A DNA stretch of 64,000 bases from Rattus norvegicus (GCF_036323735.1 NC_086028.1:37442001-37506000); one strand, 5' to 3'; shown: positions 20,421-32,197, numbered from the stretch's first letter. Notes: generated by a model not told the origin, from the letters alone. A program made the numbers and translations.

Positions 20421-22261
20421 ACGCATTGACCTGTGTTTGCATGTATGATGTGTGAGTGAGGTTATAAGAGGCAACATTGCTGACCTGACTATTTGATTCA
20501 CCATTTGGAGAAAATACAACTAACAAGACAGGAGTCATTTGCAAGTATCTGTACCTTCTGTCCCTATGAATTATTCTTCAAAACCACATCTCTCTTTTCT
20601 TTCAGGAAACCAGAGGCTTTGAAGTCACAAGAAGAGAAGGTAGGAAAAAAATTACATCTCTATCATTCCGGGCGCTGGCATTTTGGAAGTGGTTTGGCTG
20701 ATTCGAAGATGAACGTCAGTCATGGGCAGCCTGGTCTTTGAAATGCCATGCTTTCCTGCACGACAGCTGTTTACTCAGGAGACACAAGAACCTAAGGCTG
20801 GGTTTGCCTGTGAGAGCAAGGCTTGTACCTTCAAGTGTCAGAGGCAGCTCCCGGGGAACTGGCTCACTCATGACTACACACATGATCTCTGAAGGAGACC
20901 CTCATTGGGGGGTGACGTTTGAAGCCATTTGGCTTCACCCAGAAGAGTTCATTAATGATAGCCACAACAAAACAAACAAAAAATGGTTTAGAGTTTGAGG
21001 AGTTTGTTTCATTGTCAGGTAGGCAAAACCACTATGAAAAATGCTTCTGATTAGATTTTTACAGCTTTGGCTAAGCCAGAATAGAAATAACCAATTAATT
21101 TCCCCTTTGAAAACAATTCCACGATGTTCCGTTTTCCGTGCCAGCCTTCCTCTGGCACATTTGTTTTCTGGTCTCAGAGGTAAGCGTGCACGGATGGCAA
21201 TTTCAGAATCATCTAACGGAAATTTCTTTTATTTACTCTCAGTAACAGCTAGTCTCTAACGAGAGAATGTCTTTTGTGAGATTTGTGGAATCATCTCTTT
21301 ATTGTAGGAACAGAGGGAGCAAATGAAGCCAGAAACCATAGTGTGCTCTTTGTCTAGCACATAGACTTTGATTCTAGCCTTAGCCCCACTCTCCTCCATT
21401 GTCCTATCTCTGAGCAGAGTAATGTTGGGCATAAAAAAACTGTTTGCCTCCTAAATCAAACACATCCTTCCTTCTGACTAGTTAGCATCCACGCTCTGGA
21501 CCACAATGAGAAGCTTGGATAACCGAGGCACCGGCATGCCATTTAAGAACTTGATAACATCCCGGCAATACCGTCCACACCAGACACCCAAATAAATGGC
21601 TGCTGTATCTGCTTCTGAAACCATAAATCCAGAGGACCTGGGCAATCTGATTCTAGTGTTAACTTTCTGGCTTCCATGTGTGCAGTGGCCTCGGGACCAC
21701 TTCCACAGGGCAAACCACATTGTTAGGATATCGATACCGAAGTAAATTGGATGAAGGTAGATTGGGAGGGGGGTGTTGTTTTTGAAAATTATGTTCCCGA
21801 TGGGAACAATGACTGTCAGCTTGAGAGAGGTAGCTGTAAGAAATGAAGGTAGACGTTGGCATGAACTGTGGCTTTGAATAATAAGCTATCCTCTCACTGA
21901 CAATGTCTGCAGTTAATTTGCATAAAGGAATCACATATAAACTTAACCTTTTTGTAATCTTACTGTCTGTCTGTGGAAAACGTCTCTGATTAGGCTAGAG
22001 TTTTGGGGGCAGCCCTGTGTGTTTCTTAACAAAGACAAAAAAAAATTCTGAAAAACTTTGGAACTTTACAGGGCTTAGAATTCCTCAAAGGATGAAGTTG
22101 AGTTTGCCAGGAAGGGAACAGACACGAGTGGGCTGTTCTGTCTCCATTCACAGCTCTGCTCCCACATCAGTTTCAACAGTGACTGACCAAGAACATGTTC
22201 TTTGGGCTGTTATTAGCAGGTCTCTCCTGATACCACACACTTAGTTTACCGATTGTGAATG
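20420..22261. other. Repeat-poor block, no gene recognised
   Basis: About 1.8 kb without a recognisable interspersed repeat. One acceptor/donor-bounded 34-bp segment is noted separately. Antisense frames of 80-91 codons at 21478-21934 match no family I know. Confidence 0.45.
20606..20639 (+). other. Possible 34-bp exon, speculative
   Basis: A pyrimidine-rich run ending TCTCTTTTCTTTCAG precedes it and GTAGGAA follows, so it is bounded by a strong-looking acceptor and an acceptable donor. The length is not a multiple of three. No neighbouring exon can be named, and such pairs arise by chance. Confidence 0.12.
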
Positions 22262-22340
22262 GTGTCTTCTTTAGGTTTTGTGTTTGTTTGTTTGTTTTCT
22301 TTTTGTGCTTGTTTTTTTTTTTCTTTTGCTTTTTTATGTC
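22262..22340. repeat. T-rich (TTTG)n low-complexity tract
   Basis: Four TTTG-type units followed by irregular T runs. Confidence 0.8.
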
Positions 22341-23144
22341 AACGTCAAATGGTTAAGAGTTCTTGAGTTAGCTAGATGTCAATGCTTGTCACTTTGCGGT
22401 GAGAAAGGGAGATTGGAGACGTAAGGATATTTCTAGGTTTTTGGAGACCTGGGAAGCCAGTGCCATGGGTTGGGTCGATCTTCTGAACAGTATTTAGTAT
22501 AAAAAAACAATAGAGGTGCCGTGGAAATATCACGGAATTATTTCTATCCACAAAAGTAGGTCAGTATTGTCTCGCGGCCTGCATGCTGCTCCAGCCCAAC
22601 CTGGAACAGAAGGGTTCAGTCATGCTCCTTTCTCCAAACCCAGGAGGGTCCAGGGTGCTCAAGAGAGACTGAATCTAAAAAGGCAGCCTCCAGACCACAG
22701 AATCTAAGAGAATTTTCCCTGTAGGGGTGTTTTGTTTCATTTCCACACCTGACTCAGAGACATGTGCTCTGCTGAGGCTTTAATATCACAAACACCTGAC
22801 CCGGGGCAATTCCCCACAATGACTTCTGGAAATGCTTGACTAAGTCTGTGTGGTGAGGCCTGAGAGAGGCCGCCGATACTCTGGGAGATGATGGAGTCTA
22901 GATTGAATCACAGAGCGGTAGGAACCAGAGAGGCGACAGCCCGTGACTTTATTCAGTGCTCCTGCAGCCTGTGTGCTTTGAGCTTCATCCCAAGTCATCT
23001 CCAGGTCATTCCATCTCTTTCCTGAAGTGTTTGGCTTATGCTGCTAATCCACCCCACTCATCCCCTGAAATCAGAAACCTCCTCTGTTCCTCTCCAACTT
23101 CCCCACAATCCTAGGCCAGGACCTGTAATCCATCTAATATATTC
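22341..23144. other. Repeat-poor, no gene
   Basis: No family or exon recognised. Open frames are under 95 codons. Confidence 0.45.
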
Positions 23145-24065
23145 CCCTTTTAATAGAATATTATTATATTGGAGAATTTCATTTGTGCATACAATGTATT
23201 CACTGCTTTTCCTCCAATCCCTCCCAGACGAACCCCTACCTCTACTCCCTCAACCTGATGTCTTTTTTTTTTTTATAAACTGTTGTGTCCAATTTGTGCT
23301 GCTTATATGCACGTGCATCTGATGGCATCTGCTGAGGCAAAGGCATCCTGTCAGATGCCACAGCCTTAAAGAAAAATGACTCTTCCTCCCTTAGCAGTTG
23401 TCAGCTGTCAGCGGTTCCTACATTAAGGGTGGGAGGTAGTGACTGGCTTGATGTCAGGTAGGCAACTACAACTGAAATTAGTTCAGGTGCACTGGCCCTG
23501 TAGTGTCCAGTCCATTCCAACTGCTGGCTCTTAGAGTATTTCTGCACCTCTTTCTTGAGCACAAGAGATATGATATAGACACTCCAATTCTAGCCGATCC
23601 CCCCCCCTTCCCCAGTCATATACTCTCTGCATTTTGACCAGTTATGAAGTTCTGTGCTAAACACTGTCCACTGCACAAAGAAACTTCTCTGGTGAGGGCT
23701 GAAAATGTCATCAGGCTATATGTAGAGGAACAATTTCATCTTGATCCTACCCATTGGGAAGCTGAAGATGGTTTTGATATTGTGTCCATTTAAAAACATA
23801 GCAATAGTAAGTTGACCCTTAGGGCCCATGAACTCCCCAGTCATGGCTTCTTGACTGGATTTACAATGTCAACCACACAGCTTCTCCTGTGGAGCAGGCC
23901 TTATACCAAACCATAAGGTGGTTGGTAAGCCCTGTGATGCTCATGCCACTACTGCACATGTGCCCTGCCAGGCTGACTGCTCTTGTAGCTTTCCTAGTTC
24001 ACAGGTGAGTGAGCTGGCTGAGGCCTTTTGTCTCCCATCAGCCTGCAGAGGACCTTGTGATGACA
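23145..24065 (-). mobile_element. Lx-type L1 3' UTR, antisense
   Basis: TTATATTGGAGAATTTCATT with TGTGCATACAATG starts the complemented 3' end. It continues TGTCCAATTTGTGCTGC, CACAAAGAAACTTCTCTGGT and TTAGGGCCCATGAACTCCCC. TGTGGAGCAGGCCTTATACC, GGTGGTTGGTAAGCCC and CATGCCACTACTGCAC follow. No ORF2 remains. The same element type lies at 38885-40500, which allows direct comparison. Confidence 0.75.
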
Positions 24066-24846
24066 ATTCTTTCTTGAATTAGGTTAAAGTTGCCCCTCTG
24101 AACCCTGGTCTCATCTTCATGATATACCAGTGAGAACCCAAGACCCAAGACCATTGGGTTTTAAAAAGGTGATTTAAAATAACTGTTCTGGATGGTTGCT
24201 ACAAGTTTTTAAAATACCATTAGTTCTGCAGTGTTCATTGCCATCTCCGGTAATGTTACATGTTCCTGGGCGATGCATTGCTGAGAGGGCATTAGGTTCA
24301 AATAAGCTTGGTGTCCTGGGCTGAATGTGCAGCCATATTTTGAGACTCTGTTCTCAAAGAAAAATACAGACCGACAAAAAGTGGTATAGTGAGGTACTAA
24401 GCCAGAATTTATGAACATGACCTTCTATGAAATAGAGACCTGTTTAATACGGTTTCTATAGACAGTAGACATACCAAGTTAAGAGAAAGTCATGCTGGAT
24501 CAGTTTTGGCTTTAGTCCCATGAGTGGCAGTGGGAAATCCATCTTTAGACACAGAAGGGAAGGGCCATGTGGAGGTAGAGTAAGGCACTGCTGGCAGCCA
24601 CTGGCTAGGAAGAGGCATGGGAAGACTGTTCCCTAGAGCAGTCCTTCAGAGGGAGTCATGGATGGTCTGGCCAATCCTTCCTTTGATTTGGTCTTCTGAT
24701 TTTCAGAACCTTGAGAAAATGAATTCCTGCTTTTGGAGTCTCCTGGTTTATGATAGTTTAGTGTAGAGGTGCTGGGGCATAGTACACCCAGAAAGTGCTA
24801 AACTCTGAGAACCCAATGAGTTACATGGCTGTAATCACTCTGGCAT
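24066..24846. other. Unique sequence
   Basis: No repeat or exon recognised. Confidence 0.45.
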
Positions 24847-24848
24847 AT

Positions 24849-24865
24849 ATACACACACACATACA

Positions 24866-24904
<39 letters not shown>

Positions 24905-24914
24905 ACACACACAC
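24849..24914. repeat. (CA)n microsatellite with TACA interruptions
   Basis: About 32 dinucleotide units with four CATA interruptions; the cleanest run is about 11 units. Confidence 0.97.
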
Positions 24915-25329
24915 TTATTCTTAGCAGGGAAGATAATAGGCAGCATTTCCCCCAAATCAGCTTCCCATGGGATAAAACAAATTTAACTTTGCTATCTTGG
25001 TGCTCATGGCTGCCACTGCACTCGGTACCTTTGCAAGGCCTGCTGCAAGGACGTGGGCAAGGGGAGAGCTTCCTCAGCAGCCAGGTACCAGGCTGAGCCT
25101 TCTCGGAGCAGCGAGGTGGGCACAGTGATGTTGACTTGCTCATTATGAAGTTTCAGAGAATTCTTTATCTCCCTTGAACTTCAGCAGAGCAGACAGCATC
25201 CTACACTCGAGACTCCTTCCTTCCTTGCCACATTGTCAATGGCAACAAAGACTCTGCCCAAACCTCTTCCCCTCACCGTAGGACTGTTGCCTTTCTGTTG
25301 CACCCCACACTTCTAGGTGGTGGCTATTC
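24915..25329. other. Unique sequence
   Basis: No gene recognised. Confidence 0.4.
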
Positions 25330-25625
25330 AAGTTGTCTGATCTTGGTTCATCCTCACCAAGGCGCATAGCACATACCTCTGGCTACCAATCCTACATTGC
25401 CTCAACTGAGGCTAAGCGAGGAGTTCCCTATACCCCAACCCTTCACCGCTCGACACTGGAGCCTTGCTCATTCTTGTACACATGCTGGACTCAAAGGAAG
25501 TTGAGAGTGCCACCTGCCTCTCATGAAGTTAGGCTTGTGGTAAAGACTCTCTTATAGTAGTAAGACTGAGGTAGGACAATAAGACCACAGGGTGTCTCTA
25601 GGCTAGTACACCTATCTTCCTTAGA
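25330..25625 (+). repeat. Unclassified dispersed repeat, fragment 1 (boxes 1 and 2)
   Basis: Box 1 (25418-25510: GAGGAGTTCCCTATACCCCA, ATTCTTGTACACATGCTGGA, CTCAAAGGAAGTTGAGAGTG) recurs at 27121-27215. Box 2 (25550-25625: AGTAGTAAGACTGAGGTAGG, GGGTGTCTCTAGGC) recurs at 25887-25960. The similarity is obvious by eye, so this is part of a dispersed or locally duplicated repeat. I could not match it to a named family. Confidence 0.6.
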
Positions 25626-25886
25626 GAAGCAAAACTGTCGCTCCTTCATGAGATCCCCTAGACTGACCTTGAAACGAGTGTTCGGAACCCACCTGTGCTG
25701 GCTGCATTATGGCTACATTTTGTCTGCTTTCTAGAACAAGAATTTTTACACCTTTCCCCAGATGACTAAAAAGAAACCTCACGTGTATATATGTGTGTGT
25801 GTATGTATGCATGCATGTATATGCATGTTGTACATGTGTTAGGTTGGGGAAGAGTGCTTGGTATCTTAGCTGAACCTGGTACTCAC

Positions 25887-25965
25887 TTTACAGTAGTAAA
25901 GATTGGAATAGCAAAAAACCTCAGAGTGTCTCTAGGCCAGGACATGTGTCCTCCATAGAGGCCAG
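25887..25965 (+). repeat. Unclassified repeat, fragment 2 (box 2)
   Basis: CAGTAGTAAAGATTGGAATA, CTCAGAGTGTCTCTAGGCCA and CCTCCATAGAG align with 25550-25625 at very roughly three quarters identity. Confidence 0.6.
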
Positions 25966-25969
25966 CTGG

Positions 25970-26132
25970 CCACTAAACTCTGTGGATCCTGCTGTCTCCA
26001 CCTGTCCAGCAGCGCTGGAATTGCAGACTCACAGCATCCTGTCCTACATTTTACATGGATGATGGGGATCTGAACTCACAGCCTTGCTTCTCCACAGCAA
26101 GCCTTCCACCCACTGAGCTGTCTTCCTAGATC
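25970..26132 (-). mobile_element. Composite tRNA/B1-type SINE, minus
   Basis: ATCCTGCTGTCTCCACCTGT, GCTGGAATTGCAGACTCAC and the terminal CACCCACTGAGCTGTCTTCC are the complement of a B1-like body and a tRNA-like head; decayed. Confidence 0.5.
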
Positions 26133-27120
26133 AACCACAGTTCTTTTTACATCCCCCTCCAGACATCTGAAATTTAATTTCAACCTTTTCTGAAACTTCA
26201 TGGTGAAGAGTTGCCAACCCCGGTCCTTCTGAGACACTCCCATGTCCACTCAGAGGGCAGGTGCTGATTGTACCTGCCAGAGCCCATCTACTCACACCAG
26301 CACTTTCTCTGACTGATCCCATCTCTTTGAATTACAGCCGTGGGAGCGCCATCGAGTGTGGAGCAAGTGGCTTGGATAATTCAGCCCTTGTCAGCTATCT
26401 CTGAAGGGCAGGAGGTGATCTGTAAGCTATTCCAGATGTCTGTGATTGTGCTGTGATTAGGGGCTTGAGTTTGGAGCTGGGCACCAGGGTGTCATGTTAT
26501 ATTACTGGCCCTCCCAAGGATGGTTCACTTACTCTGTTCCAGCCTTAGCCAGCTGGGGGGCCTGGCTTTCCATCAAAACAATAGGGAGACTGGGAGGGCA
26601 AGGCTGCTGCTATCTTAGGAGGAGAGGAAAGGAGGGAGAGACTGTCACCCTTGCTCTGGGTGGCTCTGGGTACTTAGACTGCTTAGCAATGCAAATTCCC
26701 CCCAACTAAACAGGACCTGCCTGCCTTGAGTTGGAAACTGGAACCCTGGCTTCCTGAAAACTCCTGGAATCTGTTCCCAGTTGACAGCTGCCTCTATTGG
26801 CCCCTTTATTGTTCTGTGCATCTGGGGGATCTTCAGCTATCAAAATCCTTGTGGCGTTTGCCATTAATTCTGATTTTGTTTAGCAGATGTTTTCTGGATC
26901 TCTCAGTTGCCTGCATAATGTGTCTCAGTCTAATGTGAAGTAGCTGACTCTGGGCTGAAACAGATGAATGAACTCCCAGGATTTTTTGGGGGGGAGGGAC
27001 TTTAGGGGTGGGGGGTACTTCTTTAATGGCCACAGGTGGAGGGAACTTAAAAGCAACCAGAGTTGACAGTGCTCATGGCAATGAGTCCTGTTCAGTTCTA
27101 GGCTTCATCCAAGGCCAGGT
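26133..27120. other. Repeat-poor sequence
   Basis: No exon or repeat recognised. A G-rich run near 26988-27016 is noted. Confidence 0.4.
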
Positions 27121-27215
27121 GAGGAGTTCCCTGCATCCCAACCCTTTGCTCCCCAACACTGGGGTATTGCTTATTCTTACACACATGCCAGGCTCAAAGA
27201 AATGGAAAGTGAGTG
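27121..27215 (+). repeat. Unclassified repeat, fragment 3 (box 1)
   Basis: GAGGAGTTCCCTGCATCCCA, TTATTCTTACACACATGCCA and GGCTCAAAGAAATGGAAAGT align with 25418-25510, 1,703 bp upstream. Confidence 0.65.
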
Positions 27216-27374
27216 TGACCAAGCCCTGACTCGGCAGATTGGCTTTTTCTGTGGCACACTGACTCTTTTCAGCAGACAGAGTTGTACCCAGTTGCCCTAG
27301 GTAGGTGGGAAACAGGCAGCCCTGCTGCTAGGATGTCTGTTCAAGCACGGGCAGGGGTTCTACACTCAAGCTTT

Positions 27375-27568
27375 TTTGTTTGTGTTTGCATAATAGTGTG
27401 TATGAGTGTGCATGCACACTCATGCGCAAGCACTTGCCACAGCCTGTGGAGGTCAGAGGACACATTGCAGGAGCTGGCTCTCTCCTTCTTCCATGTGGGT
27501 TCTGTTGACTGAACTCAGATCATCAGGCAAAGCTGCCTGCCGAACCGTCTCACAATTCCTCCACACTC
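27375..27568 (-). mobile_element. B3-superfamily SINE, minus
   Basis: GTGTGTATGAGTGTGCATGC, TGTGGAGGTCAGAGGACACA, TTGCAGGAGCTGGCTCTCTC and CTTCCATGTGGGTTCTGTTG with GAACTCAGATCATCAGGC give the complement of a tRNA-derived rodent SINE. Confidence 0.7.
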
Positions 27569-27711
27569 TACAACCATCTCTTAAATGCAGTGCTCATAGA
27601 ACATACCCTTGGAAATTACCGTCACAACACTTGGCCCAGGACCAGGGATCTCTTTCCAAAGCTCATGGGAAGTCACATTGTCAAATAGATAATGATTCCT
27701 GTCCTACTTTC
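27569..27711. other. Unassigned spacer
   Basis: Nothing recognised. Confidence 0.4.
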
Positions 27712-28085
27712 ACTTCTGTTTCTGTGACAAAATACCTTGACCTAAAGAACGAGGGTTTTTATGGTTTACAATTCTAGATTACTGTCATCATTGTAGGGGA
27801 GTCACATCATCAGGCACATCATCCATAGTCAAGAACAAGAGAGAAACAATGCACCCCTGTCACCTGCTTGCTCACTCAGGAAGTTTTCTTCAGTCTTACG
27901 TAGTTCAGAGTCCAGACTAGGGAATGGTGTTGCCCACAGTGGGCTGAGTCAATTAATAATCAGTACGACTCCTTGCAGGTATCCCCACGGGACAATTTGA
28001 TGTAAATAATTTTTCAACTGAGACACTCTTCCTGGGTCATTCTAGGTTGTGTCACATTGACTATTACAATTAACCAGCACAATTC
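27712..28085 (-). mobile_element. MaLR-related LTR-like repeat, minus
   Basis: TTTCTGTGACAAAATACCTT, CGAGGGTTTTTATGGTTTAC, TTGCCCACAGTGGGCTGAGT, CAACTGAGACACTCTTCCTG and GGTTGTGTCACATTGACTAT follow the complement of the family at 8785; old and diverged. Confidence 0.6.
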
Positions 28086-29684
28086 CCCCAAAGGTATGAA
28101 CCACTGCAGATTCACAAGGACCATGAGATCAGCCCTTCCGCAGGTCCTGTCATTACGACCTGATCCTCTCAAGGTCCAGGAGGCGGGGAAGATGGGGACA
28201 CCCTATGGGTCCTACCAAGGCCTCACCCTTGCATAGAAGTTTCAACTCCCTTGAGCACCCAGCAAAAGTTAAGATTGATGTTTGCCATCTTCCTTCCTTT
28301 CTTAGCCTCCAAAGCAGGAGTCTCTACTTTTTAGCAACTTTTGAAATGGTCTCCATGTAAGCACTGAAGCTTTGGGAAGCTGTTTGCTCCAGCATATTAA
28401 TGTGCCACCGGCAAGCCTTTGGAGTTAATTATCTGTGACTTAAGAACCATTTATTTCTGTCTCTTTGTCTCATTGTCACCCAGCACTTTTCTTTATTAGG
28501 AAACGAAGTAGAGAACCAACTGACCATTATGTCCTAATTCTCTGGCTGTCATCAGAATTAGTTTACCTCTTAAAAATTCTCTTTAACAGCCCCCACCTCC
28601 CAAACCGGTGCCATCTCATTATTTTCAGATCGTGTTGTCTCTTAACAAATCTTTAATTCTTCTGCTCTGGCATGAGCAGAGTCCAAACTGGGACCAAGTT
28701 GAAGAAGGAGGCAGCCCGTCTAAATTATCGAGGCTGTCAGTGTTCTCTCATGATTTATCAGCCTCACTAACTAAGCAGTTGGCTCTTTTCCCCTTCCCTC
28801 CAGCTATGATGGACGCATCACAGTCTGTCTCCTTGGCTGTGTGTCTGTCACACATGCTGGGGAACCAGCCGTGGTGACCCCGAAGGGCCTTTCCAGGTCA
28901 AGTGACCAAAGTTAGGAGGGGCCTGTGAGCTCAAACTGCTCATGGGCCATTCTACACTCTTATTTGGTTGGATCGTACTTCTTGCCCAGGGATTCCATTC
29001 AGTTCCTGGAACTGCTTCAGGCCCCCTTATGGAGGCTTGGTGTGTAATGTTGAATCTCATCCTAGAAAAGAAGACCTTGCCTTGATGTCCCCAGGAAGTT
29101 AGGACCATGTGCTGGGGAAATGAGCAGGTGGATGGGCACTGGATCAGTGGTTTGTTGAAAACCCATAGCCTCCTGGGACGGAGGGTTCAGCCAGTGGTGG
29201 GGCTTGGGTGGTATCTGGGTGTGGTTGGCACTGTGGAATGATGCACAAAGCTAATTTACCCCTATCTAGGATTAGCAACTCCTATCTTCCCCTGTCTCTG
29301 CAGGCCACGCTTGGCTGTTCTCTCATTACCCCAAAGGCAATGTCCTGGAGCCATGTTGGACAGTTAGTACTGGTGATGGAGGAACCACTCTCTGTGAAAA
29401 GATAATACAATTCCTAGGTCACTGGTTGCCAGTGGAAGTTTCCTTGAGGTAATTGAAGGGTGCTGTGTACAGAGATGAGGAGTCGTGAGCCCTGGTAACT
29501 GAGTTAGCTGAGATGACACAGGAAAGTTCTGCAGACAGAAAGACTGCCTGTGTGCCCATATGTGGCCACCTCCTCACACTAGAGGGGGTGACTATAGAGC
29601 GTAATAGAATTTGCTCAGTAGAAAGGGTATCATTTTCTGATAGAACAACCCTCTAGATATTCTGCTCAAGGTAGTGTGTACCAA
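28086..29684. other. Repeat-poor block, no gene recognised
   Basis: About 1.6 kb with no identifiable interspersed repeat, flanked by repeats on both sides. Open frames are at most 89 codons. This block is a candidate for functional non-coding sequence only because it is free of repeats; nothing positive identifies it. Confidence 0.4.
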
Positions 29685-30145
29685 GAAGGTCCTTAGAGGA
29701 ACAGAATGATAGAATTATTTATGTATATGTATATATATTTGGAGAATGAGCGTGGCTTATATGATAGGGCTGTGTAGTCCCACAGTGGCTGTTTGCATGC
29801 TGACAAGGCCAAGAGTCCCTTAGCTTCTTAGAACACCAAGCCAGATGCCTCAGTGTTCCCAACATGGGCACTGAAGGTCCAAAAGGTCCAGGAGAATCAC
29901 TTGTATTCAATTCACATTAGAGACCAAAGAATCTGGACTCTTAGGTCAGGGGAAGATGATCCCAGCTACAGTGGAAACATTTGCCCAGAGAGAGGCAGAA
30001 TATAGACAGGCAACTGCTTTTTCCTTGGGCCACAGGTTATCTGTCCTCAGTCAGTCTTCTCTGGAAGCAGCATCTTTGAAGACAGAAATGTATAAATCTA
30101 GTCAGTTGGCAACCAAAATCCACCAGCATATAGAGAGTCTCAGGT
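29685..30145 (-). mobile_element. Decayed LTR-type repeat, orientation tentative
   Basis: TTAGAGGAACAGAATGATAG, a TATATGTATATATATTTGGA stretch, GGCTTATATGATAGGGCTGT and a late CCTTGGGCCACAGG resemble the complement of a rodent LTR family that opens with AGAGGAACAGAA and ATTTATTAGAATGGCTTA. The name is uncertain. Confidence 0.4.
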
Positions 30146-30639
30146 CTTTTCCTAAAACATGGCTGCCTTAGAAGAGGGTCTCCCTGGACATGCCCCCCAC
30201 CCTCACCCCTCAGTGCTGCGCAAAGTCCCTGGTCACTTTCTTGTGTCAGGTAACAAGACTCAACTGGCTCAAACAAAAAAGATGACTTGGTGGACTTATA
30301 CGTAGCTAGACAATCTAGTCTCAAGGGTTGCTGGCTTCAGGCACACTTGATGTGGCCCAGGGATCCGGCTTTTCCCTTTAGTTCACCCCTCTGACTGACT
30401 TCCCTACAGTGAGTGTCAACCTCTCACAAGGCAAGTTCATCAGAAGAGAGGCAGCATAGCCTCGGCCTCTCACTGAGGTGCTGGGTTCCCTGAACAGCCT
30501 CCTGAGCCAGTGGCTGAGGATTGTGGGGAGTCCCCAGCTGTGTCCTGCTTGGTGTGTCATAAACCAATATGGGAGGAAGGTGACTCCCCAAATGACTGCT
30601 GGGACACAGAAGCAGAAAAGCTAAAAACCAAGAAACAAC
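30146..30639. other. Unique sequence
   Basis: No gene or repeat recognised. Confidence 0.4.
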
Positions 30640-30763
30640 TTCCTGGGGCTAGAGAGAGGACTTGGTGAGAGGAAGACACACTTGCCTCACAAACCTGAAC
30701 CTGAGTTCAGAATCAACATAAAAGCCAGGAGCATCTGTGATGCTAGCATGCTAACATGCCTGG
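30640..30763 (+). mobile_element. tRNA-type SINE fragment
   Basis: GGGGCTAGAGAGAGGACTTG, ACACTTGCCTCACAAACCTG and GAACCTGAGTTCAGAATCAA resemble a tRNA-derived SINE head. It is cut by the following B1. Confidence 0.5.
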
Positions 30764-30875
30764 TCTGGAGATGGGACAGGATCTTATTACGTAGTCTGGA
30801 CTGACCTAGCAGAGACCAACTTGCCTTTCCCTCCTGAGTGCTAGGATTGAAGGCACGCACCACCATGCCTTGCTC
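30764..30875 (-). mobile_element. B1 SINE, minus
   Basis: GGGACAGGATCTTATTACGT, AGTCTGGACTGACC, TCCTGAGTGCTAGGATTGAA and GGCACGCACCACCATGCC are the B1 complement. Confidence 0.8.
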
Positions 30876-31018
30876 ACACTGTCCACGGTTATCAGACAGT
30901 TTGGGCCCAAAGGGTTCCCTCCTTTCAGTTCTGTAGGCAAGAAGGGTTCACTTTTAGAATAGCCTTATTCAGTCCCTATAAACACTTCTGAGATGAGGCA
31001 ACGCGCTCTCATTTTGTA

Positions 31019-31139
31019 AGAGAGAGAGAGAGACAGAGACAGAGAGAGACAGAGACAGACAGACAGAGACAGAGACAGACAGACAGACAGACAGACACAC
31101 ACACACACACTGACTGACTGAGACTGAGACTGAGACTGG
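31019..31139. repeat. Compound (GA)n(GACA)n(CA)n(CTGA)n microsatellite
   Basis: GA units grade into GACA, then a pure CA run, then CTGACTGA and GAGACT repeats. The purine bias changes along the tract. Confidence 0.95.
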
Positions 31140-31494
31140 GTGGGAAAAGTTGAGCGTTAGCTGTGTAGGAAATTGGTCACAGAATTGAACCATAGATTTC
31201 CCAGAGTCCCCTGGGGAAATGCATTTGCTTTAGATATCCTACAGTGTTTATAGTATTCTGTCTCAAAGTTCAGGCACAAACATGGACTCTTTGTTCTTCC
31301 TGTAAGAGGGCCTGCAGGGGTGGAGAGCAAAGAACCAGCAGGGCTCTAGATGGTGGTAAGCCTTGCTTGCTTGGGAGCCCTGGCTTACTGCAGCCATAAA
31401 GAAGCAGAACCCCTCCCCACACACATCAGAAGACATGGGGCTGGTGGAGAGTTATGGGAGGAAGGGAACCTGTGTGTTCTACTAACATCAGGAG
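31140..31494. other. Unique sequence
   Basis: Nothing recognised. Confidence 0.4.
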
Positions 31495-31676
31495 TTGGAG
31501 GGATGGCTCAGAGGTTAAGAGCACTGACTGCTCTTCCAGAGGTCTTGACTTCAATTCCCAACAACCACATGGTGGCTCACGACCATCTGTAATGGGATTT
31601 GATGTCCTTTTCTGGTGTGTCTGAAGAGAGGGACAGTGTACTCATATTAATACAATAAATAAATCTTTTCTAAAAA
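31495..31676 (+). mobile_element. B2 SINE
   Basis: GGAGGGATGGCTCAGAGGTT, AAGAGCACTGACTGCTCTTC, CAACCACATGGTGGCTCACG and TTTTCTGGTGTGTCTGAAGA with the AATAAATAAATC tail define a full-length B2. Confidence 0.93.
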
Positions 31677-32024
31677 AGAGAGAATTTCTTTTTGGATGGA
31701 AGCAGCACTCCTACCAGCGGCTCAGTGGCTTTATCTAATGTCCTATCATTTGCATGAGTTACTGAACCATTCAGACACAAGATGGGAATCCGATGGCCAA
31801 GGGGAGCAGATTACAGCGGAGGCTCAAATCTGATCTCAGGCTTAGACACTTGAGCCATTCAAAAAGTGGCCAGATCTCTTGCTTTGTCTTTAAAGATGGT
31901 AGGTTTGTACAAGTGGGCTACAAATTGCTTTCCCCCTTTTAAACAATGTGAAATAACACCTTGACAATGGTTCCTACACTGCCTTTGTTTTCGAGGTGCT
32001 ATCTGGTTTCTCTTTTCCCATTTT
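31677..32024. other. Unique sequence
   Basis: Nothing recognised. Confidence 0.4.
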
Positions 32025-32197
32025 TATTTATTTCTACACTGATTTATCCCTGTGTGTGCCTACATGTGCACCATGAGGAAGTCAGAGGACACCTGTGAGT
32101 ATCAGTCATCTACCATGTGGGTTCCTGGAATCAGACTGAGGTTGTCACTTGGTATGGAGTGTCCTTTACTCAGTGAGTCATCTCACCAAACCCAAGT
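32025..32197 (-). mobile_element. B3-superfamily SINE, minus
   Basis: CCTGTGTGTGCCTACATGTG, AGGAAGTCAGAGGACACCTG, TACCATGTGGGTTCCTGGAA and CTCAGTGAGTCATCTCACCA give a tRNA-derived SINE complement. Confidence 0.7.
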
